In this document: positions 43,000 to 53,452 of the stretch, piece after piece
Position numbering within the stretch: the first letter of the stretch is position 1
How the letters are laid out: the number at the start of each line of letters is the position of its first letter
NCBI GenBank assembly: GCA_023091665.1
Contig: JALJCQ010000017.1
Span: 3,038,001 to 3,102,000 of the forward strand
DNA length: 64,000 nt
DNA from: Pythium myriotylum
Taxonomy: Eukaryota; Oomycota; Peronosporomycetes; Pythiales; Pythiaceae
Direction: 5' to 3'
Notes under the pieces: model-generated
Told to the model about the DNA's origin: nothing
Seen by the model: only the letters and a program-made list of their open reading frames with translations
Database searches by the model: none
Program-made: the position numbers and the translations under genes

Positions 43000-44301
43000 G
43001 CTGGACTTGTGGGTCGGCTTGCGAACGGCCAGGCCGCATCTTGCTCTTCAAAAGCACGGGCGACCGACCTCTGGTTAAGTCAACTACGGCGGGCTCTACC
43101 GAGCGGGATCGTTTTGCTGAATCAAGAGACGCATTATCGACACCACGTTTCTTCTTGGACGTGCTCTTTGCGGATGCGGAATCGGCCCGGTGAAATGGCC
43201 GTAGCCGCGCTTCGATTCCCCTAGGGAGTCGTCTCCAGTGGACGCAGCCTCGGCCTCGCCACCTCCACGCTCGAGCCATTCGAAAGTATTGTCGTAACAG
43301 AGAAGCCCGGGTGAGAGCCTCATCTTCTCGACGAGGCTGGTGACCCCACCCTCCGGCTGGTACTTGTTCACCTCCTCAACTAAATGCGTGAGACGGCGGT
43401 ACAACTCGGCGCGATCGCTCGCTACATCACCCGAGAGCTCGGTCAAAGGATCTTTACCCGAAATCGAATAACTGTTGGGGTCCATCGTGCCTACTCGACG
43501 CATGGCAAAAATCATGGGGCAAAGGTACACCACGGGAAGCGAAGGATCGGCTTCGCTGCGAGCATGGCTAAGACCTTGAATGATGGTATCGGCCGCCGCG
43601 AGTTGGCGAGAAGCAGCCAACGTGAGTGGTCCAAGACACTCCTCGTAGTGGACGGTCGTCTCGCGGCTCTGAGATAGCATGGCCGACAGGGCTTGGACCA
43701 TCGCTTGATCGAAGGCCGTCCGGCGCTTAAGTTCCTCGCGAGCCCCTAAGGCTCGGTAGCGCGCCAGTTGTTGGGTGGCCTCTCGAAGGCAGCCCTCGCC
43801 ACCCATGTGTCGGATCGAGTCCTCGGCTTTTCGCGCCCGCGCGAGCTTAACGTTCAGGTCGGCTAGTCAATCACGGTGCGTCTTCTCGAGGTCCTCGATC
43901 TCTCGTTCCCAAGCCTCCTCGCGACCAGCAACTATCTTGAGCTCCTCGCGAGCCTTTTTCAGCTCTGCCGACGTGCGGTCGAGTTTTTTTACCCGCGTCT
44001 TGTATCGATTTTCGGCTGGCAGCATCCAAAAGATCGAGGGCGGTCGTCTGCGGTGAGGAAGATTAGAAGTCAACTGGGTGGCGGCCCGGCGTACGGCGTG
44101 GATCTTTCCACGAACCTTCGACTTCTCGGGCTCCCAGAGTTGCTCGGCCTGGCCACGCAGCTCAATCGCCTCCCGCTCGTACTCCCGTACTCGCCGCCGG
44201 AGCGAATCAAGCTCGGAATCGGGGGGGGGGGGGGGGGGGGGGGGGGGGGAGTTGGAAGACATCGAGGAAAGTAGTCGCTCGCAATCCGCAGAAGACGACA
44301 A
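42926..44301 (-). pseudogene. Coiled-coil protein, unknown, possibly gag-like
   Basis: The minus-strand start (SSADCERLLSSMSSNS) is followed by a poly-Pro stretch encoded by the 29-G tract. A long charged coiled-coil region follows (LDSLRRRVREYEREAIELRG; TSAELKKAREELKIVAGREE). An in-frame TGA after EKTHRD is followed by LADLNVKLARARKAEDSIRH and a second helical region to about 43200. The basic tail (SASAKSTSKKKRGVDNASLD) lies in another frame and ends near the poly-C tract. Coiled-coil proteins of this sort can be gag of oomycete retroelements, but I cannot confirm it. Confidence 0.5.
44221..44249 (+). repeat. Poly-G tract (29 G)
   Basis: On the minus strand it encodes Pro codons in the coiled-coil gene. 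Length variation would shift the frame. Confidence 0.9.
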
Positions 44302-45207
44302 GGTGCCGAGAATCCGCTAGAGGAGAGCATTGAGGCCATGCATGTTCAAAGCGGAGAGGTCGGCACGCAGGCTCGTCAATCGCGGCGGATAGCTGGCTTG
44401 CCGTCAGTGCGAGTTGCGCGCGGGCAAAGCTGCCCGCGCGTTCACGAGCAGCCGCCACAGGATCGACGGGAGGACCGTGAACACCTAAGAGACAACGCAT
44501 GCGGACACGACGGGTCGTACCGGAGATGACGCTCTTGGATAGTGAGCACCAACGAAGTATCTCCTCCCACCCGAAGGCATATGAAGGAAGTGATGGAGGA
44601 GGACCGGCTGAAAGCCCAAGGTTCAACTGAAGGTGGTGACGCCAGCCGACAGTCTCATACTCTCGTCAGTCTGGGACCGAGCTCACGTCGAGAGGGGCGC
44701 TGTGGTGAAGTGGCTGGCACTGGGACAGGCGGAGACGACCCACGAGCCGACACTGCGCTCTGGAACAACCTAAATGTTGAGGATCGACGCAGACTAACGG
44801 ATATTAGTACGTTTGTGGGCGGTGGCGACCGTTCTGTACCGGTACCAACGGTACAGCCGGTCGAAACCGGTATGTCTGATCCTTCTAGCCGATTGGCTAA
44901 AAGGGCTGCCGATCAGACCCGACCCGAGTCTGTGCCTTGTCCAATTGTGAGGGGCGTAATCAGTGTCAGATGGGTGGAGTCGGACCAGGAGTTCAGCAGA
45001 GATAGTGGGTGATAGAGTCGGCAAGGAGCCGGTTTAGAGCCGGTCCCGAACTTAGTCAGCCGAACCTAGCGGTAGATTCGTAGTTAAGGAAGCTGGTGAC
45101 AGCTATGGTAATGGACTTCCATTTTCACCGTCAAGTTCGCAAGCAAGCCCCAAGACTCGGCGAGGAACGTCAAGACCAAGGCTCGCCGTCACCAACAGGA
45201 GGTGACG
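44302..45207. other. No confident gene
   Basis: A plus-strand frame (44578-45012) rich in Arg, Asp and Gly is open but unrecognised. The flank of the TTAA-bounded repeat follows. Confidence 0.35.
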
Positions 45208-45598
45208 TTAACCCTTTCCCAATCACCTCCGTGCAAACAGGGATTGTATGGATACTTTAATCAAGTCAAAATTTCCAGATCGTGTAAATTTTACACGTTC
45301 TGGAATTGCGACAGGTGGAGTTTCCCGCAAACCTTCCGCCTTTTGTAATAAAACCTCGCAAATTGCAAATAAGTTTCGAGGTTATTGCTATTTAACCTTG
45401 AGAGGTTTTGAGGTTTTGTTGGGGTTTTTGCGAAACTTCAATGACGGGTTTTGTAAAACGTGTAAAATTTACACGTTCTGAGGGGTTCAAACATACCAGC
45501 TTATGAGAAACCCTCGGAACGTGTAAAATATACACGTTCTGGTCCTTTTTCAAATGTGGGTGAAGTTGACCCCCCAGAACGTGTATATTTTACACGTT
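45208..45598 (+). repeat. TTAA-flanked transposon end with iterated palindromes (left copy)
   Basis: TTAA at 45208-45211 is followed by CCCTTTCCCAATCACCTCCG. About 310 bp matches, inverted, the sequence ending at 60482. Four copies of a near-palindrome (AACGTGTAA...TTACACGTT) lie at 45278, 45457, 45518 and 45578. TTAA plus a CCC-start terminus is typical of piggyBac-type ends. Confidence 0.7.
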
Positions 45599-46169
45599 CG
45601 ACGTTTATGTACCATCACAACAGACCGTGTTTTAGACTGGCCAATCTAAATTAATACAGGGTTGGGGTTCTACAGGAAAGTGATGGATGCGTGATCCCTC
45701 GAATGCAAAATACTGCAGATAAGTACGATTTTTAGCTGAAATGTTTCGCTTGACAGCGAAAGCAACATGAGGGGATGGTGAATCGAACACACACAACCTG
45801 AAAGCAACGGTAGTGATCCACGAAAGCAACGCCCACCACGTGAAAGTTTCTGGATCTCAGACAGTCATCACCCTGCACCGTGCACATAGACAGCTACCGG
45901 TACCGACTTTGTCCAGCTAAGCGAGGATATTCTACGCTCACAGACGAGAGCCGCATAGGCGAGGAAAACATACCCATCCGCTGCGACCTTGATATTAGCG
46001 TGATCTTTCAGAACAGTCGTGTGATACAGAACCATCATGGTTGCCGTGAATGTAGGGTGACGTTTGGGGAGCACACTGGATTAAAGTATGGTCGGGAAGG
46101 GACACGTGGCATTTGCGTCAACCATGATAGTGCCACATCACGGTCAAAGCTGGACCGTCCACGACAAGC
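45599..46169. other. Upstream region of the Crypton
   Basis: A minus-strand frame (45868-46074) has protein-like composition (NIKVAADGYVFLAYAALVC) but is too short to assign. No promoter element is clear. Confidence 0.35.
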
Positions 46170-48320
46170 ATGTCCCGATCCAGCAAGCGAAAGACCAGCA
46201 CGGACAGCAGCTCTGACCCCGCTGCAATCGTGCAAGCGTTGAGAGCCAAACGCACGAACCCAAGCACTACGAAGACCTACAACTCGAAGATCAGTATCAT
46301 GACGAAGTGGCTGGCGCAGCACTACCCGAATGCAGTGGACTCTCAGAGCTTGGGGCTGGTGGTACCAGTCACCAAAGACGCTGTCCTCGCTTTCTTTGGG
46401 CACTTGTGCGGTGCCGCCGACGCGTGCGACAAGGCGAACGTGCATGCTGATGATCTGGGCAAGGCGCCGATGTCTGTGTCGTGTGTCGAGAGCTACCGCA
46501 GCGCGCTTGTTGACCAGTACCGCTCTCGGCTGCTGACGCTCGACCCGCAGCTCGACATGGAGCTGAGCCACGTGCTTGAAGGCTACGAGAGGCAGATCAA
46601 CAACCTGAAGAAGCGCGGACTTATGAAAGTCACTGAAGGCAAGCGCCACTTGAAGTCTAGTGGGTACGTGATGCTGGCTGTGAAGCTGATGAAGGACAAG
46701 CCAGACAAGAAGGGCCAGTCGTGGGCTACAACGGTGTTCATGTGGAGCTACTTCGTGCTCATGTGGAACCTCATGAGTCGCTCAGACTCGATCGATACGA
46801 TCATGCTGCAACATATCGAGTGGGCTGAAGACTGTCTCGTTGTAGAAGAGCAAGGCCACAAGGCAGACCAAACTGGTGCCGACAAGTTCGGCAAGCATGT
46901 CTACGCAAACCCGTACGAGCCAGCAACGTGTCCCATACTTGCGCTCGCAGTACTCTTGTTCAGCTATCCGGAGCGATCAGATCGAAGCAGGCAGCAGCTC
47001 TTCGTCGGCACCGACAACAAGAATCGGTTCGGGCGCGTGCTGCGCCGGTTGGTGGCCAGTCTAGACGAGAACGAGCTTCAAATACAGGGATGTGATGGTG
47101 AAGACATCGGCACGCACAGCTTACGGAAAGGAAGCAGCACGTATGCGCTTGGGCAAGTTGGTGGGCCGAGTCCAGTAGCTGTGTACCTAAGGATGGGTCA
47201 GAGTCTCGGCAAACTGAAAGACCGGTATATACACTTCGCAGAAGGCGCAGACCAGCTGTGCGGGCGAATGATTGCAGGCTTACCCTTTGACTCGGATCGT
47301 TTCGGCGTGTTGCCACCGCACTTCGCTCCTGGTGTTCGCAAAGAGTTGAGTCAAGACTACTGGAACCACGTCGTCGCTGGTTATGAACACTATCCACGAG
47401 GTATGCAAGCAGCGTTCCCGTTTCTACTGGCATCGATTATACACCACGAGGCATTTTTGCGAGCCGAACTTGACCCCAATCATCCTGTGTTCAGCGCGCG
47501 CGTGTTCGCAGCTAACCCGCTCATCCATCTGCTTCGAGGAGCACCGATTCTAGTCACTGGCAACTGTACTGCAACGGGGCTGAAGGCGACAGGGATTCCT
47601 CCACATCTAGCGATCGCTAAGCACGTGAACGAGCTGACAACCGAGCTGAGTATCGTGAAGGGCAAGCTAGACGCCCTCGACACCAAGCTGTCGACCACGT
47701 TGCCGACCGAAGTGGCGGCTCAAGTTATACGTGAACTGAAGGCTGACTTTGTGGTCAACGGTGTCGCACCAGTGACAGTGCGCGATCTGGATAGCAAGAT
47801 CGACAGCCTGCATCGCCGCATCATCGACGAGATACAACGGTCTGTGGCTGCATCACTTCCGCTACCTACGGGGTCCAACAACACTGCGTCGCACTCTGAG
47901 CCAGCTTGGACGAGCTGGGATTGGAACGATGGCCAGATCATGCACTGTGTCCCACCGCTGTGGGAGTTTCCAACCGGGACGACAGTGAAGGCAATGTGGA
48001 ATCTGTGGCACTTTGGTGATCGAAGCACAGGCATTCGACCATATAGACAACTAAGCGCGAAGCACGACATCCAGCCCAAGCACCGCATGCGGCATTCACG
48101 AGCCAAGGTGGTGATGGCTGCAGTGGAGCGTATCGCACGAGACGAAGGCCTTCACACCTGCTCCGAACGAGTGTCGTCGCTGTCAGTGGCCGATGGCGAC
48201 AAGATCTTTGTGGCTGCATTTGGCGCGTTGCTGAAGCAACTGTACGACGTTGTTCCGTCGCGAGCGGATGAAGTCACCCTCGGTACGATCTACAATCGCT
48301 TGTGTCAAAGCCGTAGATAA
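46170..48320 (+). CDS. Crypton tyrosine recombinase, intact
   Basis: An uninterrupted 716-residue frame from ATG at 46170. The N-terminal helical DNA-binding region (about 15-150) is followed by the catalytic domain. Arg lies in NLMSRSDSIDT (about 204), Lys candidates in HKADQTGADKFGK, His and Arg in THSLRKGSST (about 316 and 319), and the nucleophile Tyr in KLKDRYIHF (about 353). The C-terminus has a coiled segment (ELTTELSIVKGKLDALDTKL) and a GCR1_C-like domain (WDWNDGQIMHCVPPLWEFPT, then MWNLWHFGDRSTGIRPYRQL). Cryptons move by tyrosine recombination through circular intermediates and lack long inverted repeats. Stramenopile Cryptons are described as CryptonS. With all catalytic residues and no stop, this is the best candidate for a functional mobility gene here. 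Confidence 0.85.
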   Translation: MSRSSKRKTSTDSSSDPAAIVQALRAKRTNPSTTKTYNSKISIMTKWLAQHYPNAVDSQSLGLVVPVTKDAVLAFFGHLCGAADACDKANVHADDLGKAPMSVSCVESYRSALVDQYRSRLLTLDPQLDMELSHVLEGYERQINNLKKRGLMKVTEGKRHLKSSGYVMLAVKLMKDKPDKKGQSWATTVFMWSYFVLMWNLMSRSDSIDTIMLQHIEWAEDCLVVEEQGHKADQTGADKFGKHVYANPYEPATCPILALAVLLFSYPERSDRSRQQLFVGTDNKNRFGRVLRRLVASLDENELQIQGCDGEDIGTHSLRKGSSTYALGQVGGPSPVAVYLRMGQSLGKLKDRYIHFAEGADQLCGRMIAGLPFDSDRFGVLPPHFAPGVRKELSQDYWNHVVAGYEHYPRGMQAAFPFLLASIIHHEAFLRAELDPNHPVFSARVFAANPLIHLLRGAPILVTGNCTATGLKATGIPPHLAIAKHVNELTTELSIVKGKLDALDTKLSTTLPTEVAAQVIRELKADFVVNGVAPVTVRDLDSKIDSLHRRIIDEIQRSVAASLPLPTGSNNTASHSEPAWTSWDWNDGQIMHCVPPLWEFPTGTTVKAMWNLWHFGDRSTGIRPYRQLSAKHDIQPKHRMRHSRAKVVMAAVERIARDEGLHTCSERVSSLSVADGDKIFVAAFGALLKQLYDVVPSRADEVTLGTIYNRLCQSRR

Positions 48321-48514
48321 ATAACATGACAACCTGTGACACGTGCACACTGCATCTGATACCATGGAATCATCCAATCACCGTAAACGATAGACCATGA
48401 TCTGATTCTATCACGATTGCAGTCATTGAATCCATCATCGTCATCGTGAGACATTGTCATTGGAACTAGACGCGAGCATGTGAGAAGGCAAGAGGTATGA
48501 ACAAATGGTGCACG

Positions 48515-51500
48515 TTAGAATTCGATTGATGGTGTCGGAGTATGCGACCATGATGGTGTAGATAGCGCGACTGACACCGCTGGTGTTGGTGGCATCTTTG
48601 TCGTTGGCGGATCAAACGAAAGTGTTCTATGAACATCGCGCGTTTCTTCTTCTACCTCGACTTCCATTTCCGCGTTCTTCTTCTCCATGTAGACTTGTGA
48701 GGATCGATTGACGCTCCCAGTCGTGGAAAAGACGTTTCTCGGCAGGTACCACAAGTGGAACTTGTCCCAACACGACCATTCCGCATTCTGGCAGCCGAAG
48801 GAGTTCGTAGCCGCGTAGCTGCGCTTGCAAAGCGAGACCTTGTGCTCTAGGCAGTGAACGGTGGTTATGGTATCACGTCTTCCTTGAAACCGGCAAATGA
48901 GGCACATGCGTTTGCGGCGTTTCTTCTCAAAGATTTGCGACGAATCGAGGTCATGACAGGTCGCGATTCCAGTGAAAGGTCTGGAGCTGGGAGACAAATT
49001 CGTCGGGGACGTGGCGATCGAGGATGGAGAATGGTTCAAGTGACCACCTCCACAGCTGTCAACGTCATCATCATCGTAGAGCATGCTGTCGTCGCCAGGC
49101 GCATCCTTCCATTTCCCGTTGAACAGCTCTTGGATCAACTCGATCATGAAAGTCCGGTGAGAATCTCGCTCGGGGCGGGTGTCTTTGAGCGTGAGTCTTT
49201 GCGTGAGGAATGCGTTCACTCGAGCGATGTCAATGATCGCAAAAGCTAGCTTCTTGTGCCATGTTTTGAATGAGTGTCCGTTCGCCGTTGAGAACCGTGC
49301 TCTGAACTGATCATTTCGATCCACGCCTTGCATGTTCTTCTTGTACTCCTTGATACATGTCGGTGCAGGTACGTCAACCTCCCGGGCTTGTACAAGTCGC
49401 GTCACACCACTGATTGTCGATGCGTCAGCATTCGACAAGATCGTTACGATGTTTCCATCGCACCAAGACGCAGCGAGCATTTGATGCTCGGCTGATACAG
49501 CCTGGAGGATGTCACCCCGTCGGACTTCCGTACTGACATGCGTGCTCTGCGCGAAACTCGACTGAACTGGAGTTTCGCCGTCTGGAATTGGTTCTGGAGG
49601 ATGAACAAGTAAATTTGATTGATTTGGATCGTCCTCGTCGACCTCATTTGACTCTTCCAGCTCTTCATCAGCCTCGTCTTCAGCGTCTTCGGCATCGGCT
49701 TCGCTAAGCCTAGCACTTTTCTTCGACTTCGACTTGTTTGCGTTCTTGTATGCGGTGTTCGGGTTGCCAAGAATTACATGCCGCGGGAAGTGCTTGCTTG
49801 ATCTCTTGATTGTGCCACGGCAGAAAAGCCCCTTGAGGCGAAGAGCTTGCAACAGTTGAACTGAGGTATAGAAGTTGTCGCAGTTCACGATCCTCCCTGA
49901 ACCATGGAACGGCCACGTGACTTCAAGAACGATCTGCCTGGTCGCCGAAGTGGCCTCGATCTCCTTCTCGAACGACTCAATGTTGTCAGGCGGGTGCACT
50001 CCTTTCGCCCTGTCGCCGAACGTCGATTGACAGTGGAGCCGGAAGCTGATCGCAATCCACGTTGTAGAACAGCATGTCATGTAGAGCTTGAAGTGATACT
50101 TCCCCGTCGGCTTGCGCGGATTGAAAGCGATGAGGTGGCGCGCATACTTTGATCGGGCAGCAATTGTCGCCTCGTCGACCGCAATATCTCTGCCAACTTC
50201 GACGTACTTGGTAGATGTGAGCTTCAGGATGTTGAGAAGCGGTCGAATACGAGCGGCCGAGTCGCTTTGAAGGTCAGGTAAGGTCACGCTGCTAAAACTT
50301 CAACAAGAAAACACGGAGCGGAGGTCTCGAAAACGCCGAAGAGTCATGACCGAGTCGAGAGAAGCACGGGGGGCATCGAAGATCGCATCTTCAACCTGTT
50401 CTCCCAGTCGTTCGCGTACTCCCCCTTGTCTACCATGGTCATAAACCATAGTATCCCGAGAAATTTCATCAGCTCATCCATCGAAAATGGAGCAATCGAC
50501 CACACTTTGGTTATTCTTGGAGATTGTGAAGTTGCTTCCGCTCGTTTTGTTTTCATCTCGTCCTCAAGCTGTGCATTGGTTTCTACCAGGACTTGCCGCC
50601 AAAATGAAACCGGTATGTAGGCAAAGAAACTGGCGCTTGCAGAGTGCTGGAAGATATACTTCATGCTTGGTTTCATCCTGGTCACTGTCGAGCCGTCCGA
50701 ATGCGCGAATAAGTTGTTGGGTTGACGTCGTACTCGATCTGGATCAAAAGTGACGTCCAAGACGCGCTCCACGTCCGCAAGGGTTGTTGGGACCTCCTGA
50801 CATAAGGAGACTTCGTAATCGACCAGGTCCTCGAGATCGTCTGCAATCTGGATGGCATTCATTTTCGTTGACTTCAGCAGGTGCGTCCAGCGGGGGGGGG
50901 GGGGGCGTTCTCTTCGCTCTTGAGTCTCATGTAGTTTGCGCGTCCTCTTCTGACTGTGGCCAAGTCGACTTTAGCAACGACGGCCTGATAATAGGAGTTC
51001 ATCCACCGTATCTCATACTTCCCGGCCTTCTTGGCGTACTTGTAGTCGCGAACGATCCCAACCAAGTTCGTCGAGCCCACGTCCTTGTAATCCTTCGATT
51101 TCACCCAGCTCTCGGATGCTGGAATGAAAGCCACCTTCAGTCCGATCAACGATCGGCCAAGACAGTCGATAGACTTTGTTCTGGCCGCCCGAGTTGCGGA
51201 GGCGGACCTCTCATTTGTTGACTTGCTGGGGGCCTTTGCGCTTGCCGACCACACTGTGGGGGCATCCTTTCCCTCAGATGGTTTTTGGGTGGGTGAACAT
51301 CTTATAACAGCCACGGACAAGTCCTCCTTTGATTCATCTTCTGCGCTCGATTGAAACCGGCGAGTATCGCTAGACTTGGAACTGGAGCTGGCGTCGTGAC
51401 GCTGCAAGGCATTTGCTGCACCTTCGAACTCTTTGATCAGGTCTGGGCAGTTCGCCATAAGACCTCTCTCCCACGAGTCGTCCTCTGCAGACAGCCCCTT

Positions 51501-52226
51501 CCATCGTACCAGATACTCTGTCTCGCCTTCCCATCGACGCTTTCCGAGTAGCTTCTCGACTTCGAAATGTCGCTCGCCCGGATCGCCACTGGCTGAATCG
51601 ATCTCCACTCTTGGAGAAGAGGGCTGGTGATACGATGACGGGGAAGCAGGCCTGTCGCCTCTTTCTGCCGGCGCCGTGTCAGCATTTGCTTGCTTGTCTG
51701 TCCCTCGCCTGGACGTTGCTGAGGCCTTCGACCGAAGGGATGCTTCAAATTCGAGAACAAGGTCGGAGCAGTCGGCGTTTGCAGCGTCTTCCCACGTGCA
51801 CTCCGCTTCCGAATAGCCCTTCCACTTGATCAAGTACTGAACGGTGCGGCTGGGGCCCTTCCTCTTCGCCCGAATCGCCTCAACTTCGTACTCATCAGTC
51901 GTAGTCGCTTGCTCACTTGCACCCTCAACACGATCAGTCACACGCACGGTCTTATTTGAACGTGCTGATTCGCGAGCTACACGCTCCTCGTACTCGCGAA
52001 TCAGCTCTGGGCAGTTTGCGTTCTGCTCGCTCTCCCACGAGCATTCATCGTCAGGGTAGCCCGCCCACTTGATCATATAGAGGACGACGCCCCCCTCGAT
52101 CTTCTTTCCTAGAATCTCTTCAACTTCATACACGTCTTCACTGCAGTCTTCGACATCTCCCCTGCGGCTCTTCTTCTGTCGTTTTTGCTTTTTCTGGTCC
52201 ACATTCCGCACCGGTGTGCGCTTCAT
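48515..52226 (-). pseudogene. piggyBac transposase with three N-terminal chromodomains, two frame breaks and one stop
   Basis: ATG at 52224-52226 starts a basic leader (MKRTPVRNVDQKKQKRQKKS). Chromodomains follow at residues about 31-84 (YEVEEILGKK...IKWAGYPDDECSWE), 111-161 (YLIKWKGYSEAECTWE) and 220-268 (YLVRWKGLSAEDDSWE). A linker domain (GLKVAFIPASESWVKSKDYK; KYEIRWMNSYYQAVVAKVDL) ends in Pro codons from a 14-G tract, which shifts the frame. The piggyBac part then reads QHSASASFFAYIPVSFWRQV, shifts frame near 50345, passes a TGA and continues from 50287. Catalytic Asp positions appear in DIAVDEATIA, NCDNFYTS and QGVDRNDQF. A Cys-rich C-terminus (CLICRFQGRRDTITTVHCLE) follows. The parts form one protein model because the linker and the piggyBac part follow each other with only the tract between. 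Confidence 0.8.
50892..50905 (+). repeat. Poly-G tract (14 G)
   Basis: Lies between the chromodomain part and the piggyBac part; its length decides whether they share a frame. Confidence 0.9.
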
Positions 52227-52361
52227 CGTGAGTTCTTTTGAGCGGAATGGATTGTGATGGGTGGACTGGCAGAGAGAAAACATATGAACGCTCGATCTTG
52301 ATCGAAGTATAGGACCTTCCTTCTGCAAATATTTTCAATCCTGTTTATCCTTATGTCCTTC

Positions 52362-52501
52362 GAGTCGATTGCGTATGGCGTCGAGGACTGCTGCAAATAT
52401 CTTGTCCTGAGTATGGTGTTGGGTGCTGCTGCAAACAGCTCGCTTTGAGTATAGCGTCGCAAACTGCTGCAAATATCTTGCATTGAGTATGGTATCAGGA
52501 G
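52362..52501. repeat. 38-bp tandem repeat upstream of the piggyBac gene
   Basis: CTGCTGCAAA recurs at 52388, 52426 and 52464. Each is followed after about 12 bases by TGAGTAT(G/A)G, giving three imperfect units plus part of a fourth. Confidence 0.75.
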
Positions 52502-53448
52502 ACATCTTGATTTTGAAGGCTTGTGCTGCTTGATATCACTTGCAGTATTTACAGACAAGACAAAGCAACACCATCGAGTTTTTCAGGAGCAACATCTCAG
52601 CGCTTGAATGAATAAATAGATTTAGTAAATAGCAACACAAAGAATGTCAAAACTGCAACATGTAAAATCATTCGCTCTTGAGCTGAACACGACGAACAAA
52701 CGAAATGTTGTGAAGCCATTCGTCCAACCAGTTGACGTCCTCGATGGAGTCCTTGTCGCTAGCCCTGTGCTAGCGCCAGGCGTAGAAGCACGCGATACCG
52801 ATTCGGTATCGCCAACTCGCACTTGGACGTCGCCGCCAGCATTCGTGTCGCTCGGCGCGGGGTCTCGGGCGTCGCTGTCGTCACCTACGTTGCTTCGATC
52901 AGCCTCTTCGACGTCGTCGCCATCAGCGGCACGTGGTTCGGGCACGCCACGACTGTACTGTTCTTGCCCGGTTGATGCCCGGGTGGTCTTGATCGTATCA
53001 GGATCGTGCAGGATACTATCGAGCTGTCTTCGAATTGCATCCTTTTCGAAGTCAATCGGAGAAGACACCTCCAGAACTGGCTCTTCGTTCATTGAGCTGG
53101 CTACAATCGAGAGCAGCTCGCGCTCCACAATCCGGCGATGTTGGTGGCTGACCTCCCCCAGTAGCGCTGCCTCGACCCTCAGTTAGCTCACTGCCTGTGC
53201 GATTCATAGCGTCTAAGAAGCCGATCGCCAGCTCTCCAAGGATCGCCTTCGTCCAGCCGCAACAATCGCCAGCGGTCCGCTTCAGCCTAGGAAGGGCGAC
53301 CCTCGAAAGGAGTGCGCGAGTTCCAGTGGCAGCTTCCAGCAGACCACCAGCGATCGGACCCGGATGCGTAGACTGCGAGTGCTCTTAGAGGGCCAAAGCG
53401 CGTGTGGTTGAGACAATGCACCTCAGCAAAGCGTCTAACACAACATAA
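52502..53448. other. Region with one possible minus-strand gene fragment
   Basis: A minus-strand frame (52622-53128) starts with helical residues (SSMNEEPVLEVSSPIDFEKD) and continues with an acidic, low-complexity region. It is unrecognised and may be shadow coding. The 5' part of the downstream Ty3/gypsy (gag, protease) is not present. Confidence 0.35.
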
Positions 53449-53452
53449 ATAA

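Noticed and set aside
43876..44320. Plus-strand frames with Gly runs
   Set aside because: They are shadows of the Pro-coding tract of the minus-strand coiled-coil gene.
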